This document shows positions 6,774 through 10,465 of a DNA stretch of 10,465 bases, piece after piece. A model generated the notes under the pieces. It was not told where the DNA came from. It searched no databases and saw only the letters and a program-made list of their open reading frames with translations. Numbering within the stretch: the first letter of the stretch is position 1; every line of letters starts with the position of its first letter. A program made the position numbers and the translations under genes. The stretch is taken from positions 1 through 10,465 of the forward strand of contig CAYPYW010000049.1 in assembly GCA_964415365.1 (NCBI GenBank). The letters run 5' to 3'. Origin of the DNA: Hydromicrobium sp964415365 (GTDB taxonomy: Bacteria > Actinomycetota > Humimicrobiia > Humimicrobiales > Humimicrobiaceae).

Positions 6774-7379
6774 TTACATCCTGGATAAAATAATCTCCAT
6801 CAATTCTACTAACTGTTCCTGAGTAAGATATGGCTTACCATCTCCACTGTCATTAAAAAAGCTTGACACTGCAATTGCATAAGGCTTTTTTAGGCAATAG
6901 ACTATATATTGGAATTCAAATAATCCTGGTCCACTGTAGGCCTCATCTCCAAGATTGGATATAGGCTCATGAAAAAAGTTTTCCTGCTCTCTCCATTGTT
7001 CAAATAAGGATTCCGGTTGGATTTGTGCCAGCAAAAACATAGTACCATCCGATAGAGCAAAATTAATATCTCCACCGGCACCGATACTTGGATCATAATC
7101 TACCAGTTGAATACCCTGGATACCGGACACCTTTTCTACATCAGCTACAGTAAGATAATCTGATTTTTCAGTTACCTCTTCTTCTGCCGGTATGTCTTCG
7201 GTACTTTCTTCCTCTGTTATTACTTTCACTTCTTCCTCGGTAGAGATTTCTTCTGCTTCACCTACTACCTCTGATCCTATTTTATCCCGAGCATCACAGC
7301 CCATAAATGTAATACCTGTAAAAATAAATAAAATAGAAACTATGATAGAAACTGGCAATAATAGTTTGTTTCTTACCAT
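6774..7379 (-). CDS. Glu-rich lipoprotein with a C-terminal soluble domain, unknown function
   Basis: This 201-residue predicted lipoprotein has signal residues 1-27 and lipobox TFMGC with Cys28, which is slightly atypical at -3. An acidic, low-complexity linker (about 40-71) follows, then a globular domain from TVADVEKVSGIQGIQLVDYD to the C-terminus. That domain contains DINFALSDGTMFLLAQ, SLFEQWREQENFFHEP, NLGDEAYSGPG and the final helix TQEQLVELMEIILSRM. The order (helix VEKVSG, then strand, then 'GDEA', then 'YAIAVSS', then C-terminal helix) resembles small bacterial surface domains annotated only as hypothetical. Start: ATG at 7379 with AAAGGAG seven bases upstream. It is divergent from the lipoprotein gene at 7494, and the 114-base gap holds back-to-back -10 elements, so the two are probably expressed together. 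Function not assigned. Confidence 0.75.
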   Translation of the reverse strand: MVRNKLLLPVSIIVSILFIFTGITFMGCDARDKIGSEVVGEAEEISTEEEVKVITEEESTEDIPAEEEVTEKSDYLTVADVEKVSGIQGIQLVDYDPSIGAGGDINFALSDGTMFLLAQIQPESLFEQWREQENFFHEPISNLGDEAYSGPGLFEFQYIVYCLKKPYAIAVSSFFNDSGDGKPYLTQEQLVELMEIILSRM

Positions 7380-7416
7380 TAAAAGCTCCTTTAGCCTGTG
7401 TTATATATGGTTCATA

Positions 7417-7449
7417 ATTATATCCTTATATAAGAACTGATGATATAAT
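7417..7449. promoter_or_regulatory. Back-to-back promoter elements between two divergent lipoprotein genes
   Basis: In the plus direction TG-A-TATAAT (7441-7449) is an extended -10 for the gene at 7494; its start would give a leader of about 38 bases. In the minus direction TATAAT at 7422-7417 serves the gene starting at 7379. Neither has a convincing -35. The two -10 boxes are only about 20 bases apart, so polymerases would compete or a single regulator could control both. Confidence 0.4.
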
Positions 7450-7493
7450 AAAAAATCAGAAAAATAATATTTTAAAGTAAAGATCTGGGTGTT

Positions 7494-8354
7494 ATGAAAA
7501 AAGATAAAATCTTACTAATAATTATTCCTATCCTATTATCACTTCTTTTTATATCGTGCCAGTCCACTGACACATCAACAGTGCCCCAGGAGTCACAAGG
7601 TGTAATAGAAGAAACTGAGGAGACACTTGAAAGTGAAGGAGCAGAAGTTACGGAATCAGCAGAAGAAGTTATAGAAGAAGAAACAGCTGAAGAGACAGAA
7701 GAAACCAAAATAATTGAATATACAGGACTTTGTATAAATCAATACTTTCCAGTAAAACCTGATGCACTTCGGCAATATCATGTGAAAAATCCTTCTGATA
7801 CCTATGAATACACTTCAAGTTTTACCAATATTACAGATAATTCATTTGTTGAAAAAATAGAATCTGAAGTTTTTAATGCTGACATAAATTGGCTTTGCTC
7901 CTCCGATGGATTGGTACAGAGTGAATATTCTGCCCTAATGCTTGAAGAGGATAGCCAGGGTATGGAATTTACGACAGAAAGCTATAAAGGCGTTACTCTG
8001 CCACCATCTAGGAAATGGTCTATTGGTTATAAATGGGATACTGAATACAAAGTATTGACTACTATAATTGTTGAAGGTGAAAAGATGTCTTTTAACGGGA
8101 ACATTGTTTTAAACAATGAAATAGTTGCAATGGAAACTGTAACTGTGCCTGCGGGAACATTTCCAGAAGCATTTAAAGTCGATACTGATAAGAACATGAC
8201 TGTTTCAGCAGATATAGCGGGAAATTCTATGTCTTTTGATGCTCATACAGATATATCTACATGGTATTCAGAAAACATAGGACTAATAAAACAAGTCTCA
8301 AAAGCCACATGCGGAACAACCACTGTTGAGTTAATTTCCGTAGAGGAAAATTAG
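7494..8354 (+). CDS. Glu-rich lipoprotein with TapB/DUF3108-like domain
   Basis: This 286-residue predicted lipoprotein has a basic start and hydrophobic core (1-21), then lipobox LLFISC with Cys22. An acidic linker (about 37-72, EETEETLESEG and similar) follows, and then a beta-rich domain to the C-terminus. The domain opens with INQYFPVKPDALRQYHV and contains VTVPAGTFPEAFKVDTD and TWYSENIGLIKQ. These three motifs (Y-F-P-x-x-x-x-x-x-x-Y, V-P-A-G-T-F-x-x-x-K-V, T-W-Y-x-x-x-x-G-L-I-K) are the pattern of the TapB/DUF3108-like beta-barrel domains of cell-envelope proteins of unknown role. ATG at 7494 has only a weak GGGTG upstream. Transcription is likely from the extended -10 at 7441-7449. The gene converges on the membrane protein at 8455, with copy D of the repeat between. 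Confidence 0.75.
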   Translation: MKKDKILLIIIPILLSLLFISCQSTDTSTVPQESQGVIEETEETLESEGAEVTESAEEVIEEETAEETEETKIIEYTGLCINQYFPVKPDALRQYHVKNPSDTYEYTSSFTNITDNSFVEKIESEVFNADINWLCSSDGLVQSEYSALMLEEDSQGMEFTTESYKGVTLPPSRKWSIGYKWDTEYKVLTTIIVEGEKMSFNGNIVLNNEIVAMETVTVPAGTFPEAFKVDTDKNMTVSADIAGNSMSFDAHTDISTWYSENIGLIKQVSKATCGTTTVELISVEEN

Positions 8355-8384
8355 GTATAATAACCAATACTGCCTAAATTTAAG

Positions 8385-8450
8385 TGTGAAAATATCTTCA
8401 TCTAAACTCGACAATTTGGTCTGAATAACGTATATAGTGGACAGCCACTT
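8385..8450 (-). repeat. Dispersed repeat family, copy D
   Basis: It shares GTGAAAATATCTTCATCTAA with the left part of copies A-C and ends GTGGACAGCCAC. On the minus strand it reads WLSTIYVIQTKLSSLDEDIF, matching the E-D-I-F series of copies A and B. Its right boundary is only about four bases from the stop of the membrane-protein gene at 8455. Confidence 0.6.
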
Positions 8451-8454
8451 TAGA

Positions 8455-8892
8455 TTATTTAAGAAATTCTTTACGATGTTTCCATAACAATGTGACAATG
8501 ATTGAACCTAAAACGAATGTGAGAATTACAATTACAAGTTCCATCGTTGATTCAGCATTTAAAGGTATAAACATTTTGTGTTCAAGATCATAGAGTAGAT
8601 CCATCAAACCAAGAAAGATAAGACCCCCACTTCCAAGAAGCATAGATAAAAACCCCCAAGACTTCATCTTGAACAAACCAATGGCACCAATCAGTGCAGC
8701 AACTGCAACATAAAAATCTGCCAATGGGAAGGCCTGTTGGAATACAATGTAGATGGTATAGTCAGCTGCATCAGGTGTTCTGGATTGTATGAACTGTGGT
8801 GCCGTAAACCATATAAGCCAATATGCTGTTAAGATAACAAATCCAAATATCCCAATTCCAATGACAATTTTAATGTCTCTATGTAGTTTCAT
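8455..8892 (-). CDS. Small four-helix membrane protein, unknown function
   Basis: This 145-residue integral membrane protein has hydrophobic segments at about 8-30, 44-74, 78-102 and 116-137 and a basic C-terminus (LLWKHRKEFLK), which predicts a cytoplasmic tail. The first loop (APQFIQSRTPDAADY) is polar and probably external. I choose ATG at 8892 because AGGA lies about eight bases upstream; an in-frame TTG at 8910 would add six residues but lacks a site. I do not recognise the family. The stop is followed within about four bases by copy D of the repeat, leaving no room for a separate terminator. To its right, 8911-9225 contains copy H and the leader of the next gene. Confidence 0.7.
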   Translation of the reverse strand: MKLHRDIKIVIGIGIFGFVILTAYWLIWFTAPQFIQSRTPDAADYTIYIVFQQAFPLADFYVAVAALIGAIGLFKMKSWGFLSMLLGSGGLIFLGLMDLLYDLEHKMFIPLNAESTMELVIVILTFVLGSIIVTLLWKHRKEFLK

Positions 8893-8989
8893 ATACTTAT
8901 CCTGTTTCAAAGTAACATATATTAGATAAAAAGTCTTTAAGTTTATGAGTTATTGAGAAATTACGTATAAAATATTTTTTAATTCCTTT

Positions 8990-9139
8990 AAAATTTGGTT
9001 CGAAATTTCGCAAGGTGGGACAGCAAAAGTTCCAACTCATTATAAGGCAAATTCTAAATTAAGTTCTTCCACCTTATGCTTAAAACTTATTATTTCTTCA
9101 TAATAAAGAGCTCGAAACGTGTCCGATATCCCCAACCAC
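8990..9139 (-). repeat. Dispersed repeat family, copy H (paired with copy G)
   Basis: It aligns over its full 150 bases with 4750-4899; about 92 percent of the central 74 bases (9037-9110) are identical by eye. The right boundary is CCCCAACCAC, the most diverged of the family. A second degenerate boundary (GGTGGGACAGCAAAAG) lies at 9014-9029. Unlike other copies it lies in a divergent gap, upstream of the gene at 9226. Confidence 0.7.
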
Positions 9140-9144
9140 TTCAT
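9040..9144 (-). CDS. Possible 34-residue peptide within repeat copy H
   Basis: ATG at 9142-9144 is preceded by AAGG at about 7-8 bases and opens a frame that reads MKWLGISDTFRALYY, then EEIISFKHKVEELNLEFAL and TAA at 9040-9042. The same peptide end is encoded in copy G and, more distantly, copy F. It may be translated, or it may simply be the remnant 3' end of the parent gene with a chance start. Very short; confidence is low. Confidence 0.25.
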   Translation of the reverse strand: MKWLGISDTFRALYYEEIISFKHKVEELNLEFAL

Positions 9145-9225
9145 ATATCAGCCTTTTTATAAAAAATCCTTAAAATTATATAATAAAAAATTAGTTACAA
9201 AATTATTTTACTGGAGGATTTAAAA

Positions 9226-9603
9226 ATGGTGAACAATGTTTTGATTTATGTTGGCTCAATAATAATAACTTTATGGGGTATTGCACATATTATCCCAACA
9301 AAAAATGTCGTTTCTGGCTATGGGAAGGTTTCAAGAGATAACAAATTAATATTCATGATGGAGTGGATTGCTGAAGGAACTACACTAATTTTTATCGGAA
9401 TTTTAACACTACTGATAAATATACTAAATGAATACCAAAACCCTGTATCCTTAAATGTACTTAGGATATCAGCCGTTATGCTAATTATAATGGCTATATT
9501 AACTGCATTTACAGGGGCAAGAACAAAAGTTATCTTTTTTAAAATATGTCCACTTATAAAAACAATTGGGGCAGTTCTATTGTTATTGGCAGTTTATCTC
9601 TAA
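9226..9603 (+). CDS. Small membrane protein, unknown function
   Basis: This 125-residue protein has about four membrane helices: residues 4-24, 42-66, 77-97 and 110-125. A conserved-looking motif, WGIAHIIPTKNVVSGYG (17-33), ends the first helix, and a second polar/hydrophobic block, FMMEWIAEGTTLIFIG, begins the second helix. The pairing of His and Pro after helix 1 with Glu in MEW-x-x-E recalls small hypothetical membrane proteins found in many bacteria, but no function is known to me. ATG at 9226 has GGAGG eight bases upstream. A TATAAT at 9179-9184 may be the -10 with a weak -35. It is bounded by repeat copies H and B, as a single-gene unit. Confidence 0.75.
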   Translation: MVNNVLIYVGSIIITLWGIAHIIPTKNVVSGYGKVSRDNKLIFMMEWIAEGTTLIFIGILTLLINILNEYQNPVSLNVLRISAVMLIIMAILTAFTGARTKVIFFKICPLIKTIGAVLLLLAVYL

Positions 9604-9635
9604 AAAACCTCTATTGCAAATCATAGATAATTTAT

Positions 9636-9706
9636 ACCGGGTATAAAAATATCCTCACTTAAGCCCAATAAAGTAGTTCTATCTTTGTCCACTGCCCCCA
9701 GCCAAG
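9636..9706 (-). repeat. Dispersed repeat family, copy B
   Basis: The left part GGGTATAAAAATATCCTCAC is almost identical to copy A, and the right boundary CCCCCAGCCAAG is like copy G and copy C. On the minus strand it is open as WLGAVDKDRTTLLGLSEDIF then IPGINYL and a stop at 9621-9623, aligned with copies A and C. It lies between convergent genes. Confidence 0.65.
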
Positions 9707-9749
9707 TCTAGAAATTTTCCTCTATCAGTTTTTTGGAATTTTTCTCATT

Positions 9750-10226
9750 TCAATGATCGAATTCATCTTTTAGTTTGAGTAAGTGTTTGTATTGCCAGTC
9801 TCGTTCTTTATCTATGGCAAGATCGCTATCATATGAATTGGTAGCTCTATATATAGCCTGTAAGGCATAATTTGCTGCACCAATAGAATGAGTCGAGACA
9901 TGGGCAGTTGCTACTGCTTGGCCTGCAGCACGAGCAGTAGAGCGAGCCACATTATCCTTTCCAATTTCACGAGCTGCAGCATGAGATAAAAGTGAAGCTT
10001 TACGTATATCGGCCATTTTAAACACTCCTGTATCTATCCATTTCTGGAGTACTTCAATAGCTTGTCGAGGACGATGATCTTTTGGATATTTTTCCTCAAA
10101 ATATGGCATAACACGCTCAACACAATCAATTGCCCAGATAGCTAATGTCTTATGATTTGTTTTTTTTATAAGCCCTTCAATGGTTTTATCTTTATGTGTA
10201 ACTGAAAACTTGGTTTTTTCTTTCAT
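9750..10226 (-). CDS. Imm-5-like putative immunity protein
   Basis: This 158-residue, mostly helical soluble protein matches the pattern of proteins annotated as 'putative immunity protein' (Imm-5-like). Visible features are the helix AIWAIDCVERVMPYFEE (about 30-45), the motif HRPRQAIEVLQKWIDTG (51-67), an Ala-rich repeated block SHAAAREIG (81-89) and ARSTARAAGQAVATAHV (94-110), then SIGAANYALQAIYRATN (114-130) and the C-terminal helix W-Q-Y-K-H-L-L-K-L. The name comes from polymorphic-toxin surveys; many copies, like this one, have no toxin beside them, so immunity is unproven. ATG at 10226 has no Shine-Dalgarno, but a good promoter ends six bases before it, which suggests a leaderless message. 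It is bounded by repeat copies B and C. Confidence 0.7.
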   Translation of the reverse strand: MKEKTKFSVTHKDKTIEGLIKKTNHKTLAIWAIDCVERVMPYFEEKYPKDHRPRQAIEVLQKWIDTGVFKMADIRKASLLSHAAAREIGKDNVARSTARAAGQAVATAHVSTHSIGAANYALQAIYRATNSYDSDLAIDKERDWQYKHLLKLKDEFDH

Positions 10227-10232
10227 ACTTTT

Positions 10233-10261
10233 AATATATTAACAGATTACTGCAATATCAA
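10233..10261 (-). promoter_or_regulatory. Sigma-70-type promoter giving a leaderless transcript for the Imm-5-like gene
   Basis: On the minus strand TTGATA (10261-10256) and TATATT (10238-10233) are exactly 17 bases apart. Six bases separate the -10 from the start codon (10226-10224), which would place transcription initiation at or within a base or two of the ATG. The absence of a ribosome binding site is consistent with this. Confidence 0.5.
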
Positions 10262-10287
10262 ATGATATTTTTAAACTAAATGACTCA

Positions 10288-10361
10288 ATTCTGGAATAAC
10301 AATATCCCCATTAAACAGTAATATCCTGGTTTTAGCATCGTCCACAGTGGCCAGCCAAGCT
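10288..10361 (-). repeat. Dispersed repeat family, copy C (best preserved boundary)
   Basis: It carries both halves clearly: CTGGAATAACAATATCCCCA on the left and GTCCACAGTGGCCAGCCAAG on the right. On the minus strand it reads AWLATVDDAKTRILLFNGDI then VIPELSHLV and a stop at 10271-10273. It lies upstream of the Imm-5-like gene, overlapping no promoter. Confidence 0.65.
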
Positions 10362-10429
10362 TGACTTTATACCTCTTTTACAAACTGTTAGATAATTAAT
10401 TAGTAGTTACTTATTGTAATTGTCTTTTA

Positions 10430-10455
10430 AAAATATATATTGCCCAGCCAAGAGT
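10430..10455 (-). repeat. Dispersed repeat family, partial boundary at window edge
   Basis: TTGCCCAGCCAAG repeats the right-end boundary of the family, reading H-S-W-L-G on the minus strand before a stop. The left body is not recognisable, so this is either a highly decayed copy or a chance match. The preceding 60 bases contain no gene. Confidence 0.35.
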
Positions 10456-10465
10456 GTCTCTACCG

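Noticed and set aside
7192..7708. Ser/Val-rich open frames antisense to both lipoprotein genes.
   Set aside because: They are mirror images of the Glu-rich linkers (GAA/GAG read as TTC/CTC and shifted to TCT) and have no translation signals.
3843..10455. A canonical integron with attC sites.
   Set aside because: The repeats lack the GTTRRRY/RYYYAAC cores and no strong imperfect hairpin was seen by eye. No integrase is in the window. The array idea is kept only as an analogy.
3843..10455. A CRISPR array.
   Set aside because: Copies are degenerate, 55-150 bases long and spaced by whole genes.

Overview
The window is AT-rich bacterial DNA with AAGGAG-type ribosome binding sites, TTG or ATG starts and three predicted lipoproteins. 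A corrinoid-type MttB-family methyltransferase beside remnants of a GntR regulator, a D-2-hydroxyacid dehydrogenase and a sugar-type ABC permease suggests an anaerobic heterotroph. Atribacterota or low-GC Firmicutes-like lineages would fit, but nothing here fixes the taxon.

Region 1 (1-2803, minus strand) is a decaying catabolic operon. In transcription order it holds a GntR/FCD regulator pseudogene (two in-frame stops, several frameshifts), a dehydrogenase pseudogene (frameshift, C-terminal two-thirds deleted), an apparently intact non-pyrrolysine MttB homologue, and a broken ABC permease N-terminus. The original spacing is still visible: the regulator end overlaps the dehydrogenase start, and the permease start lies 23 bases after the methyltransferase stop. 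Only the methyltransferase survives.

Region 2 (2804-3761) holds an unrecognised broken reading frame on the minus strand, then a perfect 15-base palindrome in front of a half-size ArsP/DUF318-type permease on the plus strand.

Region 3 (3762-10465) has a different style: small accessory genes, one or two at a time in alternating orientation. They are a DsrE-like protein, a zinc-ribbon membrane protein, three Glu-rich lipoproteins, two small membrane proteins and an Imm-5-like putative immunity protein. At least eight degenerate copies of one repeat family lie between these genes. All copies are in the same orientation whatever the orientation of the genes, and all share a boundary that reads TTGGCTGG (or a variant) on the minus strand. 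Read on the minus strand, the copies encode alignable C-terminal peptides of two types ending in stop codons. One copy (3843-4223) belongs to a stop-free frame of 127 codons. The layout resembles a cassette array or repeated insertion at the 3' end of one gene. Canonical attC sites and a recombinase are not visible, so this is a hypothesis. It is the strongest candidate in the window for something undescribed.
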